This document shows, piece after piece, positions 15,454-24,430 of a DNA stretch of 64,000 nt. This stretch comes from Lientehia sp934351765. GTDB lineage: Bacteria; Bacillota; Clostridia; Lachnospirales; Lachnospiraceae. Position 1 is the stretch's first letter. Each line of letters opens with the position of its first letter. The stretch covers positions 186,001 through 250,000 of the forward strand of contig NZ_JBQKGG010000003.1 in NCBI RefSeq assembly GCF_052118925.1, written 5' to 3'. Made by a program: the position numbers and the translations under genes. Under the pieces are notes generated by a model. That model was not told the DNA's origin. It saw only the letters and a list, made by a program, of their open reading frames with translations, and did not search any database.

Positions 15454-16572
15454 ATGAATAAGAAAATAGGAATATATGTATGGTGTACTATTTTGATGAT
15501 AGTTTTAAATGGCTGTGGTCAGAAAAAAATGACTGGTCAGTTCGGTTCAATACAAAAATATAATTACACTTATACTGCTGATGGATTGTTATATTGTAAT
15601 CCACGTACCGGAAAAGCAGAATTTTATGATTATGAATCAAAGAAATATTTCCCGTTGTGCGGGAAGGCAAATTGTCGACATCAGGATAAAGATTTAAATT
15701 GTACTGCGGTTAAGCTGGCACGGAATGGATGGATCGGGAGAGGGAAAGATAAGTGGTACTATCAGCTTGATGGAGATAATGGCGAAAGGGCTTTTTATTC
15801 CTGTGATCTGGATGGAACCAATGAAAGGAAAATAGGAGAATTTCCATATAGGATTGATAGTGATGGAATTACTATTTGCCAAAGTGATTCCATAATTTTC
15901 ACTTCATGGGATCTCGTATATGAGGAGAAAACGGACGAAACATATTTTGCCAGTGGAATTTATCGCTTTTGGCTTGATTCCGGAAAGGCGGAGGAAATCT
16001 GCCCCCAAATTCAAGCAGAACTTCCGGTTTATGAAATCATTGGAAATTATGAAAATCAGTTAATCTACAGAGAATGGACAGGAAAAATCGGCAAAAAAAC
16101 AAAAATGATTGATTTAGACAGTAAGGAGATAACGGAGCCAATCGGAGAGAAAGAGACTTTTGGAGATATGGTTATTGACGGTAATTATCTGATTGGTACA
16201 GTTGTGGAGGCGCAGGGGTGTACCGTAACAGCGTTTGACTTGCAGAATGGAAGCAGCAGGGAAATATTGGGCGGATTAACGAATAATCCGAAGATTTATT
16301 GGGGAGAAACGTTAAAGCAGATCCAAACCGCAGAAACATCGGAATTTCGGGATTGGCATAAGGAAACTTATCAGTATCAGGAAAATAAGGGGTGTACTCT
16401 TTTTCGGGAAGGGGATGTATATCATGAGATGGAAGTTCTTATGGTAAAGGATGGAATAGTAATTGGATACGTTGGAGACATTGGGGATGAAGAAGAACAG
16501 TTTCATCTTGCAATTATCAACTTGGAGGATTACCTGGCGGGAAAAACCAACTGGAAACTATTAGAGTATTAA
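15454..16572 (+). CDS. Surface lipoprotein, Cys/His-motif propeller-like family (paralogue 3)
   Basis: ATG 15454 follows AAAGGA and starts MNKKIGIYVWCTILMIVLNG with lipobox cysteine right after; the earlier in-frame ATG at 15355 lies inside the secreted-protein gene. The length is 372 residues. The motif is PLCGKANCRHQDKDLNC and the tail NLEDYLAGKTNWKLLEY. It resembles the gene at 11960 throughout, including IYRFWLDSGKAEEICPQIQA and the stretch before the tail. Its DNA is more AT-rich than that of its relative, so the two diverged or were acquired separately. Function unknown. Confidence 0.78.
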   Translation: MNKKIGIYVWCTILMIVLNGCGQKKMTGQFGSIQKYNYTYTADGLLYCNPRTGKAEFYDYESKKYFPLCGKANCRHQDKDLNCTAVKLARNGWIGRGKDKWYYQLDGDNGERAFYSCDLDGTNERKIGEFPYRIDSDGITICQSDSIIFTSWDLVYEEKTDETYFASGIYRFWLDSGKAEEICPQIQAELPVYEIIGNYENQLIYREWTGKIGKKTKMIDLDSKEITEPIGEKETFGDMVIDGNYLIGTVVEAQGCTVTAFDLQNGSSREILGGLTNNPKIYWGETLKQIQTAETSEFRDWHKETYQYQENKGCTLFREGDVYHEMEVLMVKDGIVIGYVGDIGDEEEQFHLAIINLEDYLAGKTNWKLLEY

Positions 16573-16704
16573 AAGAAAGGGATGAAACGATAGCTTTGAA
16601 ATCATTCAGGCTATTATAACGGACGAGGAGGGCAGGGCATGAAGAAAGCGATCATAAAATTGTTGGCGGGTTTGCTGGCGGTTAGTCTGGTGTCGGGCTG
16701 CGGC
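16524..16704 (+). repeat. About 180-bp repeat spanning lipoprotein tail, leader and signal peptide, copy 2
   Basis: Near-identical to 13021-13202, with a one-base length difference in the spacer. It gives the following lipoprotein the same ribosome binding site and signal peptide as the solute-binding protein at 13137. Confidence 0.85.
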
Positions 16705-17322
16705 AAAGCGGTAAAAACGGAAGAAAAGAAGGAGGTTTCTGAAAAGCTGGTTGATGTCTGCGAACATTTTTTTGAGACCTCAAAGGGAGAGTATCGGGCG
16801 ATTGATAAGGATGGAAAGGATATAACGGATGACTTTTATGAACAGTATCAGTCGGCTTATGCGGAAAAGGATTATGAAACCATAGCGGATGCAGCGGCGA
16901 ATGATCTGAAATATATCAAGTGGATGGAGCAGACAGAGGATCAGGAGAAGTCCTCTGAGCTGACAGCCAGAACGATAACAGAGGATTTTTATGTAATGGG
17001 GCAGGCGAAGGAGCTGTTTAAAGGAAAGTCCTTTGATATGGTTTTCAGCATAACCGGAGAATTTCAGTTCTTAAATAAAACCGGAGAGGTTCAGGAATAT
17101 GGGGATTCGATGTTCTCTGTGGAATATTTCAATGCAGGAACAGGGATCACTTATATGGCACAGGATGTGTCCACCGAAGCCAGAAAAAATGCGGACGGCC
17201 AGGTGGAGTTCTCCGCTGATTTCAGTGTGAAGCTGTCCGGACAGAATGAGAAAGGCGATGTAGGGGAGGAAATCGCAGGGCCGTATCATGGGGAAGTCCT
17301 GGGAGAGGGAGAAAAGAAATAA
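16639..17322 (+). CDS. Lipoprotein of unknown function with a borrowed signal peptide
   Basis: The 227-residue product starts MKKAIIKLLAGLLAVSLVSGC, almost the same as the gene at 13137, but the mature part is unrelated to either paralogous family here. It is acidic, mostly helical to about residue 105 (FFETSKGEYRAIDKDGKDIT and later QSAYAEKDYETIADAAANDL) and then beta-rich (FDMVFSITGEFQFLNKTG). I do not recognise a domain. The ribosome binding site is GAGGAGGG. It is followed after 24 bp by a solute-binding-protein gene and is probably cotranscribed with it. Confidence 0.75.
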   Translation: MKKAIIKLLAGLLAVSLVSGCGKAVKTEEKKEVSEKLVDVCEHFFETSKGEYRAIDKDGKDITDDFYEQYQSAYAEKDYETIADAAANDLKYIKWMEQTEDQEKSSELTARTITEDFYVMGQAKELFKGKSFDMVFSITGEFQFLNKTGEVQEYGDSMFSVEYFNAGTGITYMAQDVSTEARKNADGQVEFSADFSVKLSGQNEKGDVGEEIAGPYHGEVLGEGEKK

Positions 17323-17346
17323 AAATTTTATATGGGAGGCGGCAGG

Positions 17347-18801
17347 ATGAAGAAAACACAGATCAGTATGATGATACTTATGCTTCTGGCAGTGCTGTTG
17401 GCAGGCTGCGGAGCACAATCTTCGAAAGAGTCTGCCGTCTCCCATATTGTATGGGGAGTTTTTACCAATCAGGAGGATTCGTTCCCGGAGGAATGGCAGA
17501 ACGGATTTAATGAACTGCTGAAGGCGAAAGGCATTTCGGCGGAGGTGGAGTTCTGTCCGGTGATTGTTGACCGGAGGGCGGAGGGGCTTCCGATCGGGAG
17601 CTATCAGGAATATGGAGAATTGTTTGCCGAGCGAGTGGACGGGTGCGACCTGTTTACAGATCTTGGTGTTTTTGGATTTTATCAATATTATGGAAATTTT
17701 ATTCGAAAAGGGTTGTATGAACCGCTGACACCATATCTGGAAACGGGAACGGCGCTTCGGGAAAGTTATCCGGAGATTTTCTGGGAGGCGATGAAAGCGA
17801 ACGGAACGATTTATGGTGTTCCATCGCGGTATGGGATTTATGACCGTTCCTACGGGGTACTGCGAAAGGACGCCGCAGATGCCTATGGGCTGACAGAAGA
17901 AGATTCGATCGGAGATCTGGAGCTTCTGGGGCTGGCCAGGCGGTTTTCGGAGGAGCAGGGGATTCTGTATCAGGTTCCGGGTGGAGAGCTGATCCTCCCG
18001 GAAGAATTTGAAACCATGTGGGAGAGTGAGCTTCTGGCAGCATGGAACAACGGAGGGGAGTTTCAGGTGGATTCCATGATGGAAAATCCGGTGATTCAGG
18101 AGCGGATTGAGGCGTATGACAGTTATGAGAAAGAGGATTACTGGAAGTACAGATTCGATCCGGCAAGGAATCAGCTTTTTGGGACATATGTGCGCTCCTA
18201 CAGTCCGGAGGCGGCTGTTCGGACGGTATGTGAAATGTATGGTACAGATCCAGAAGAGTATCTTGCAGTGAAGCATCGGGATCTGCCATTTCGGCAAAGA
18301 GGCACAGTGACTGGGATTTGGTCCGGATCGAAGGAAAAGAAAGCTGCATTCGCGGTCCTGCAGGCGGCCTTCAGTGATCCGGAGATTGCAGAATATCTGG
18401 CATATGGACAGGAAGGAAGAGAATATCGGAGAGAGAATGGATTTATTGTGACGGTGCGGCCGGTAACGGAAAACAGTCAGATCGATACCAGGTGTATGAC
18501 AAATCATCTGCTGCTGACGCCGGAAGCGGGGGAGGATGAATCAAAACAGACCGTTTTAAGGGACTATTATGAACAGTGTCAGAAATCCATATTATGTGGA
18601 GTATGGTTTGATTATGACGCATACAAGACAGAAATAAAAGAAATGAGCCGGGTTGTCAGTGAAAACGGATGGTTTTTGGGAGCGGCAGCAGATGGAATGG
18701 GAATAAAGGAAAGCATGGTACAGATGGAAGAACAGCTTTCTGATATCAATCTGAAGGGACTGGAGCAGGAGTTTTCCGGACAACTGCGGGAACAGAAGTG
18801 A
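17347..18801 (+). CDS. Extracellular solute-binding protein-like lipoprotein
   Basis: ATG 17347 follows GGGAGG; the in-frame ATG at 17332 has no ribosome binding site. The signal peptide is MKKTQISMMILMLLAVLLAGC and the total is 484 residues. The first strand is HIVWGVFTNQEDSFPEEW, then LYEPLTPYLE and GTIYGVPSRYGIYDRSYGVL, which is the family-1 binding-protein layout. It pairs most closely with the next gene. The G+C content looks higher than in the propeller-like neighbours at 10.7 and 15.5 kb. No importer permease accompanies it; the ligand is unknown. Confidence 0.8.
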   Translation: MKKTQISMMILMLLAVLLAGCGAQSSKESAVSHIVWGVFTNQEDSFPEEWQNGFNELLKAKGISAEVEFCPVIVDRRAEGLPIGSYQEYGELFAERVDGCDLFTDLGVFGFYQYYGNFIRKGLYEPLTPYLETGTALRESYPEIFWEAMKANGTIYGVPSRYGIYDRSYGVLRKDAADAYGLTEEDSIGDLELLGLARRFSEEQGILYQVPGGELILPEEFETMWESELLAAWNNGGEFQVDSMMENPVIQERIEAYDSYEKEDYWKYRFDPARNQLFGTYVRSYSPEAAVRTVCEMYGTDPEEYLAVKHRDLPFRQRGTVTGIWSGSKEKKAAFAVLQAAFSDPEIAEYLAYGQEGREYRRENGFIVTVRPVTENSQIDTRCMTNHLLLTPEAGEDESKQTVLRDYYEQCQKSILCGVWFDYDAYKTEIKEMSRVVSENGWFLGAAADGMGIKESMVQMEEQLSDINLKGLEQEFSGQLREQK

Positions 18802-18811
18802 GGAGGTACAT

Positions 18812-20272
18812 ATGAAAAAACGGCTGATGACAGGGCTGCTGTTTCTGGGAGTTATGTTCGGAATAACCGGCTGCGGGGAGAAAGAGAAGGAGCCGGTTTC
18901 TCTGACCTGGAGTGTGTTTTCGGACTGTGAGGATTCTTTTTCCAAAGAGTGGCAGGATGGATTTAATGCGCTTTTAAAGGAAAAGGGAATCTGTGCAGAG
19001 GTGCAGTTTCAGGCGGTTTCGGTTGACTGGCAGGCAGCGGGGGAGGAATCCTTCGGAACCATCTGCAGAAACGGATTTGCCGGGCAGACGAAGCAGAGCG
19101 ATATTCTTACGGATTTCGGGCGAACAGAGGATGTGTGGTGTTATCCGGATTATATTCGGAACGGAATCTATAAAGACCTGACTCCGTTTATGGAAACAGC
19201 AGACGGGAAGAAACTGAAAGAGGCATATCCGGAGGCTATCTGGGAAACGGTTCGATATGAAAGGAAAATTTATGGGATTCCCAGCTTTGGAGAGCTTACT
19301 TTTTCCGAGTATTTTGTGATGAAGAAAACAATGGCCGAAGCTCTTGGAATTTCGGATAAAACAGAACTACCAAAATCGGAGATTCTTGCGTTAGCAGAAG
19401 TATATTCGGAGAAGAATGGCAGAGTGTATAAGATTCAGTACGGATCACTGACTGCACCGGAGGGATATGAAGTGATTCCTGGGGCGTCCTGGTTTTTAGC
19501 CGGAAAGATGAATGGAAACTATGAAGTCAGTCTGCGACTGGACAATCCGGCGTACCTTCAGATGTTAAAGGAATATCAGTCGTATCATGAAAAGGGAATC
19601 TGGGACGGGATCAGCCTTACGGATCCAAATCTGTTCGGGTACAGTGTCGGAAGCTACAGTGCGGAAACCGCAATGCAGGCTGCTTCGGCAGAAATGGGAT
19701 TAGATCCGGATCAGTATCAGGTTTTTCATGTGGAGGATTATCCGCTGTTCCTTTCCGGAAATACAACCGGTATTCACAGATCGTCGGAACATCAGGAGGA
19801 AGCTTTTCAGGTTCTGGCGGCGGCTTTTTCCGATGAGGAGCTTGTAAATTATCTGGTTTACGGAAGAGAGGGAATAGAATATCATCTGGAAAACGGAAAA
19901 GCGGTGGTCGATCGGGGAATTACAGAATCGGGCGGTGTGACAACAAAAAGCATGAGCAATCATATTTTGTGTCTACCGTCTGAACGAGAGACCGAGCAGA
20001 AACGGGAAATCCTGATGGCATATTATGCTACACTTCCGAAATCCATCTTTCTGGATCGCTGGATCGATACCGCTCCTGTGCAGGAGGAAACTGCAAAACT
20101 GCAGAAGGCGTATGGATATGAGGAATGGCAGGACGGATTGACGGATGACCTGGAGCGTGATATTCAGGAAGTAAGGGAACGGATTTCCGGCACAGAAACG
20201 GAAGCAATCCGAAAGCTGCTGGAGAGTCAGCTGAACGAGCAGGAGGAGACATGGGAAGACGGAAACAAATAA
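18812..20272 (+). CDS. Extracellular solute-binding protein-like lipoprotein
   Basis: The signal peptide MKKRLMTGLLFLGVMFGITG ends at a lipobox cysteine; the length is 486 residues and the ribosome binding site is GAGGAGG. The mature start LTWSVFSDCEDSFSKEWQDG mirrors the preceding gene (HIVWGVFTNQEDSFPEEWQN), so the two arose by tandem duplication. IYKDLTPFME and KIYGIPSFGELTFSEYFVM follow. The pair is only 10 bp apart, and the next lipoprotein overlaps the end of this gene by 22 bp, which indicates one transcript and coupled translation. Ligand unknown. Confidence 0.8.
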   Translation: MKKRLMTGLLFLGVMFGITGCGEKEKEPVSLTWSVFSDCEDSFSKEWQDGFNALLKEKGICAEVQFQAVSVDWQAAGEESFGTICRNGFAGQTKQSDILTDFGRTEDVWCYPDYIRNGIYKDLTPFMETADGKKLKEAYPEAIWETVRYERKIYGIPSFGELTFSEYFVMKKTMAEALGISDKTELPKSEILALAEVYSEKNGRVYKIQYGSLTAPEGYEVIPGASWFLAGKMNGNYEVSLRLDNPAYLQMLKEYQSYHEKGIWDGISLTDPNLFGYSVGSYSAETAMQAASAEMGLDPDQYQVFHVEDYPLFLSGNTTGIHRSSEHQEEAFQVLAAAFSDEELVNYLVYGREGIEYHLENGKAVVDRGITESGGVTTKSMSNHILCLPSERETEQKREILMAYYATLPKSIFLDRWIDTAPVQEETAKLQKAYGYEEWQDGLTDDLERDIQEVRERISGTETEAIRKLLESQLNEQEETWEDGNK

Positions 20273-21402
20273 CAGCAATGATTCTGGCAGCGCTATTCCT
20301 GATCAGCGGATGCGGAGGCGCAAAGCAGACGGTTCGGACATCCGAAAAAACGGAGAAAGATGGAATCCGGTCAAATGGGTTTTCTTGTGTGACCGATTAT
20401 GGTGTACTGTTCTGTGGAAATACCGATATGCTGTACCTGTATGATTATGGTGCAAAGGAAGCGGTGCCGTTCTGCGCCCGTCCTAATTGCCGTCATGATT
20501 CACGGGACTGTACGGCAAAGCTGTTTGAAGATCGGGCAATCCTTCCGGTCCTTTACGAAAACGGGCTGTACTATATGAAGCTGAACGGGAGCGCGGACGC
20601 ATGGGAATATTGCAGGGCGGATCAGAACGGGGAAAACGAGAAAGTGCTGACAGAGGTATCCTATGATGTGATCAATCCGCTGAATGCCATTTTATATCAT
20701 GGAAAAGCTTATATGATCGGAGAACGGGCCACGGTTCAGGAGGATGGCCATTACGATGGGAGCAATGACGTGTTCTCGGTGGATCTGCAGACCGGGGAAA
20801 CAGAAACGATACTGACGCAGACCTTTGGAACGGATGGCATTGCATTGATCAATTTCGAGCATGCAGAAAACGGAACAGCATATCTTTATCTGTACGGAAG
20901 AAACATAACAGAAGGATTTTCCGATGGATATTATGCGCTGGACATGGAAACGAAGAGTATTACCCGGCTGGAAAATGAGGAAAACAGTTCTGCCGGTGCC
21001 TGGGGATACGGAAGGATGATATACAGCCGGATCAATGGTGCGCAGGAGAATGGATTCTGGAGCTATCGGCTGGATAACGGAGAAACGGAAAAGCTGTGTT
21101 CCTGCGAAAATCCGGGGCGGGGGCTGATGATGAAGGATGGATTTTTGCACAGAGTCTGTGATTCCGAATATAAAACCGGACGCTGGCATTTCTACGAATG
21201 GGACACCGGGGAAGACCGGGAACTTCAGAAATCTGATACAGAGGAAGATTTTTTAACAGAGCTTGCCGTTGAGGCAGACGGAGAGGAGCTTCTGATCGGA
21301 TGGTATGGGGAAGGAGAGGCGGAAGGGCATTATCTGATCCCTGCAAAAGCATTTATGGACGGATCAAGAGACTTTCAGTTTTTGTGTACGGTGAATCAGT
21401 AG
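20251..21402 (+). CDS. Surface lipoprotein, Cys/His-motif propeller-like family (divergent paralogue 4)
   Basis: The 383-residue lipoprotein starts at ATG 20251 behind AGGAGGAGAC, inside the end of the previous gene. The lipobox is LFLISGC. The family motif is kept as PFCARPNCRHDSRDC, but the shared SLEDYLAGK tail is replaced by an ending AFMDGSRDFQFLCTVNQ. Several short repeats of the DMETKSITRLENEE type suggest propeller blades. Retention of only the Cys/His motif in this most diverged member argues that the motif is the functional core of the family. Confidence 0.75.
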   Translation: MGRRKQITAMILAALFLISGCGGAKQTVRTSEKTEKDGIRSNGFSCVTDYGVLFCGNTDMLYLYDYGAKEAVPFCARPNCRHDSRDCTAKLFEDRAILPVLYENGLYYMKLNGSADAWEYCRADQNGENEKVLTEVSYDVINPLNAILYHGKAYMIGERATVQEDGHYDGSNDVFSVDLQTGETETILTQTFGTDGIALINFEHAENGTAYLYLYGRNITEGFSDGYYALDMETKSITRLENEENSSAGAWGYGRMIYSRINGAQENGFWSYRLDNGETEKLCSCENPGRGLMMKDGFLHRVCDSEYKTGRWHFYEWDTGEDRELQKSDTEEDFLTELAVEADGEELLIGWYGEGEAEGHYLIPAKAFMDGSRDFQFLCTVNQ

Positions 21403-21453
21403 GTGCTGGGATTGGAAATCGACTAAGTGTTGGAAAATAGAAAAGGGTGCTGT

Positions 21454-22590
21454 ATGAAAAAATATTGGAGAACAGGTCTTTTGGGTGCAGCGGCAGCTCT
21501 GATTGCTTTAAGCGGATGCGGGAAAAAGACATCGGTATCGGAAAGCAGGGAACGGGATTCTTGGGGTTTTTTGAACTGGACATTTACAGCAGATGGTGTT
21601 CTTTACCGCAATCCGAATCCGCCGCGGAATGGAAAGGCGGAATATTATGATGCCCTGTCGCAAAGTTATTTTCCTCTGTGCGGCAGAGCAAATTGCCTCC
21701 ATAAGGATGACACCTGCAGTGCAGTTCATCTGAATAAGGCGGAGCTTCTGGGGCAGTGCGGGGATCGCTGGTATTATCTGATGAACGAGGAGGATGGCAG
21801 TCTGGCGTTTTACAGCTGCAGCATGGATGGAAGCGGAGAAAAGAGGGAAGGGGATTTCCCTCATAATAATTATGGTTCAGTCGGAACGCGGGCGCTGTAC
21901 ACAGATCATTCCTGTGTATATACAGCGGAGGATGTGGATCTGGGAACGGAGCAGCCGGTGGGGGAATGGTATCCAGAGCACTGGAACAGCGGGATTTATC
22001 AGTATCAGTTTGATACGAAGACCGAACAGGTACTCGTTCCGGCAGAAGCGGATGTTCATATGGAACTGATTGGAAAATATGAAGACAAATTGTTGTATCG
22101 GCAGTCAGATGAGAATTCCAGTGTGATGGGAATGCTGGATCTGGGAACAAAGGAGATCAGTCATCCCATGGGTAAGCGGTTCCTGACACCGGTAAACAGT
22201 TTCCATGACGGGCTTTTGGCAGGCAATCTTCTGGAAAATGATACACGAAGCATCGTGGAGTTTAATCTGGAAACAGGAGAAGTGAATGAAATCCGGACAG
22301 GATTGGAGCGGGGCGCGAGGCTGTACTGGAGCCGTGATCTGAAGCTGATCACAGAAGCGGAAAAATCGGACAGTGGGATCAAATATCGAACATATCAGTA
22401 TGGCGCGGATGGAAAGCAAAAACTGATCCGGGAGGATGAAGAGGGAAATTGTCTGGAGGTTATGGCAGTAAACAATGGTATGATTTACGGCGAACTGGAC
22501 TTGGATGGAGAAACGGTATTCAAAATGGCAACAATCAGTCTGGAGGATTATCTGGCTGGGAAGAGTAACTGGACGGTGCTGGAGTATTAA
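21454..22590 (+). CDS. Surface lipoprotein, Cys/His-motif propeller-like family (paralogue 5)
   Basis: ATG 21454 (378 residues) is preferred to the GTG at 21427 because the signal peptide starts MKKYWRTGLLGAAAAL after AAAAGGG. The lipobox is IALSGC. The motif reads PLCGRANCLHKDDTC and the tail SLEDYLAGKSNWTVLEY. A central WYPEHWNSGIYQYQFDTKTE strand pattern aligns with paralogues 2 and 3. It follows the divergent paralogue after 51 bp and is the last gene before the rearranged spacer at 22.6-23.2 kb. Confidence 0.78.
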   Translation: MKKYWRTGLLGAAAALIALSGCGKKTSVSESRERDSWGFLNWTFTADGVLYRNPNPPRNGKAEYYDALSQSYFPLCGRANCLHKDDTCSAVHLNKAELLGQCGDRWYYLMNEEDGSLAFYSCSMDGSGEKREGDFPHNNYGSVGTRALYTDHSCVYTAEDVDLGTEQPVGEWYPEHWNSGIYQYQFDTKTEQVLVPAEADVHMELIGKYEDKLLYRQSDENSSVMGMLDLGTKEISHPMGKRFLTPVNSFHDGLLAGNLLENDTRSIVEFNLETGEVNEIRTGLERGARLYWSRDLKLITEAEKSDSGIKYRTYQYGADGKQKLIREDEEGNCLEVMAVNNGMIYGELDLDGETVFKMATISLEDYLAGKSNWTVLEY

Positions 22591-22595
22591 AATTA

Positions 22596-22798
22596 GGATT
22601 CCCTGCAAAAACAGAAAAAATGGAATCCAACAGGGAATTCAGACCGGGATCCAGCAAGGACAAACGCAGATCATCGTTCAGTTGATTCAGAATGGAACGA
22701 TTTCGGTGGAAGCTGGTGCGGAAATGCTGAAAAAGAGTCGGGAGGAAATGAAGCAGATCTGCGAAGAAGCCGGATGTACGTTAAACAACGGTTCCTGA
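22596..22798 (+). pseudogene. C-terminal fragment of an Rpn/PD-(D/E)XK transposase-like gene
   Basis: The frame reads GIQQGIQTGIQQGQTQ, then LIQNGTISVEAGAEMLKKS and a short end at 22798. Gly-Ile-Gln-Gln repeats followed by such a small helical tail are typical of the C-terminus of Rpn-family recombination-promoting nucleases, which are abundant in Lachnospiraceae. The nuclease domain is absent. Two mutually exclusive hairpins (GGATTCC/GGAATCC and TTCCCTG/CAGGGAA) overlap its 5' end. It is probably a relic of an insertion. Confidence 0.5.
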
Positions 22799-22882
22799 GA
22801 CAAAGGAATAAAGCCTGAAAAATAGCATAACGGTACATAACAGAAACAAAAAACAAAGCAGGAAATGATGAATGAGTTGCAT

Positions 22883-22962
22883 TTTTCGCGGATCCACTGC
22901 CAGGCCAGACAGAGGCAACTTTTAATTGTGCCGGTTGGCTGGCCTGGGTGGAGCTGCGAAAG
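22883..22962 (+). repeat. Long imperfect inverted repeat in the 22.8-23.2 kb spacer
   Basis: The left arm (22883-22908, with TTTCGC, TCCAC and CCAGGCCAG blocks) pairs with the right arm (22939-22962, CTGGCCTGG, GTGGA and GCGAAA) around a 30-base centre. About 20 base pairs can form with small bulges. It lies beside the transposase fragment, so it may be a palindromic mobile unit or a relic terminator. The rest of the 22799-23035 spacer shows no gene. Confidence 0.6.
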
Positions 22963-23035
22963 GTAATCTTCGGAGCCGCAATATGCCGCTCGGCGTGATG
23001 TGATTCTGTATGAAAGAAAGTGTCAGCGTTTATCT

Positions 23036-23061
23036 GACAGCAATAATAGACAGCAATAATA
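23036..23061 (+). repeat. 13-bp tandem duplication
   Basis: GACAGCAATAATA occurs twice in direct succession just upstream of the promoter at 23074. It may shift spacing of an upstream element, or be a replication slip. Confidence 0.7.
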
Positions 23062-23073
23062 TTCAGAAATCGG

Positions 23074-23102
23074 TTGAGATTTCCGACCGGATATAGTATA
23101 CT
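23074..23102 (+). promoter_or_regulatory. Promoter upstream of lipoprotein paralogue 6
   Basis: TTGAGA (23074-23079) and TATACT (23097-23102) have a 17-bp spacer. A weak hairpin (AAGAAA/TTTCTT) with TTCTTTTT follows near 23110-23137, again giving the order promoter, short terminated leader, operator dyad. Confidence 0.5.
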
Positions 23103-23147
23103 TTTTGTAAGAAACCAATCGTGATTTCTTTTCTTTTTATCAAAGAC

Positions 23148-23167
23148 TACTATTGCAATAGTATAAA
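23148..23167 (+). promoter_or_regulatory. BlaI-type operator dyad (third internal site)
   Basis: TACTAT (23148-23153), TGCA, ATAGTA (23158-23163) overlap a TATAAA -10-like element (23162-23167). It lies outside the 321-bp repeat, so this site arose or moved independently of the duplicated copies. It is 48 bp before the lipoprotein start. Confidence 0.65.
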
Positions 23168-23214
23168 TTGTTTCACACAATTAAGACGATTTGAAACAGG
23201 GATGGAGAGACGCA

Positions 23215-24348
23215 GTGAAAAGGATCGGACATGGAAGGCAATGGGGAATTTTTTTCCTGGTTTTTGGAATCCTCCTGGGACTGGGCGGATGCAAAAAAGA
23301 AACCACGGAAACGGTGGCTGATGATTCCGTAAGCCTGATGGACTGGTGTTATACATCGGAGGGACTGCTGTACCAGAGAGCAAAAGGCGGAGCGGATGGG
23401 ATCGGCAGAGTCGAATATTATGATTATGAGACAGGAGCATATCTGCCGTTATGTGCAAAGGCAAACTGCCTCCATCAGGACGAGGAATGTATGGCTGTTT
23501 ATCTGGGGCAGAATGCAGAGCAGATCGGACGGTGCGGAGGGAACTGGTACTACCATGTGACGGAGGCAGATGGGACAGGAAGCTTCCGGCGCTGCGAGCT
23601 GGACGGATCCGGCGAGGTGACGGTTGGAGCATTCCCGCATCGGCTTGGATGGAAAGCAGTTTATGAAGCGAACAGCTGTATTACACTGACCTGGGACCTT
23701 GTGCTGGATGAAACAAAAAATGAAGTTATATATCGAAGCGGGATCTATCGGATCAATCTGGAAAACGGAAAGGCGGAGCCTTTGCTTTCGGAGACAGAGA
23801 GTGATGATATGGCCTATGAATTGTACGGGATATATGGAAAGCTGCTTGTTTACGGAGAAAAGGAGCAGTTTGGGTATCGGGCCGGTGTGTATCATCTGGA
23901 CACGGGTGAAACAGACGGGCTGTTTCAGGGACAGGAGGTACTGGCAGGGAATCTGAAAAATATGGATGGAAGCCGGCTGCTTTGTGCAGTCCGTGAAAAT
24001 GGATCATATACAGTGAAACTGATCGACATGGATTCCATGGAGGAAAAAACCGTCATGGAGGGACTGAGCGCCGGGCCGGTATTCTGTGCGGACGGCGGGG
24101 AGCTGCTTATGAGTATGCCGGAAGAGACGAAAGCAGAAACCTCGTGGAGCATTTACCGGATTCAGGAAGACGGAGCCTGTGAGAAAATCCGGATGGAAAC
24201 CGGGGACAGTGCAGTGATTCCGATTGCTGTGACAGAGAAACAGGTGGTGGGACGGCCATGCAATGACGAGACACAGGCGCTGGCGGTTATGCCGCGGGAG
24301 GAATTTCTGAAAGGAAGCGGAAGCTGGGAAGAACGAAAGGCAGAGTGA
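23215..24348 (+). CDS. Surface lipoprotein, Cys/His-motif propeller-like family (paralogue 6)
   Basis: GTG 23215 with GGAGAG upstream opens a 377-residue lipoprotein (MKRIGHGRQWGIFFLVFGIL and lipobox LGLGGC). The earlier in-frame TTG at 23191 lies before the ribosome binding site. The motif is PLCAKANCLHQDEEC. The tail departs from the shared form (EEFLKGSGSWEERKAE) but keeps its length and end position. It is the first gene behind the third operator. The family's function is unknown. Confidence 0.77.
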   Translation: MKRIGHGRQWGIFFLVFGILLGLGGCKKETTETVADDSVSLMDWCYTSEGLLYQRAKGGADGIGRVEYYDYETGAYLPLCAKANCLHQDEECMAVYLGQNAEQIGRCGGNWYYHVTEADGTGSFRRCELDGSGEVTVGAFPHRLGWKAVYEANSCITLTWDLVLDETKNEVIYRSGIYRINLENGKAEPLLSETESDDMAYELYGIYGKLLVYGEKEQFGYRAGVYHLDTGETDGLFQGQEVLAGNLKNMDGSRLLCAVRENGSYTVKLIDMDSMEEKTVMEGLSAGPVFCADGGELLMSMPEETKAETSWSIYRIQEDGACEKIRMETGDSAVIPIAVTEKQVVGRPCNDETQALAVMPREEFLKGSGSWEERKAE

Positions 24349-24430
24349 TCTAGGGAGAAAACCTTACGGAATCGTAACGTGATTTTTAGAGGAGGCTGTG
24401 TCATACTGGAAGAAACAGGAGGTGGAGCAG

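Noticed and set aside
17071..18507. Minus-strand open frame of about 478 codons
   Set aside because: It lies opposite two clear lipoprotein genes and its product has no coherent composition.
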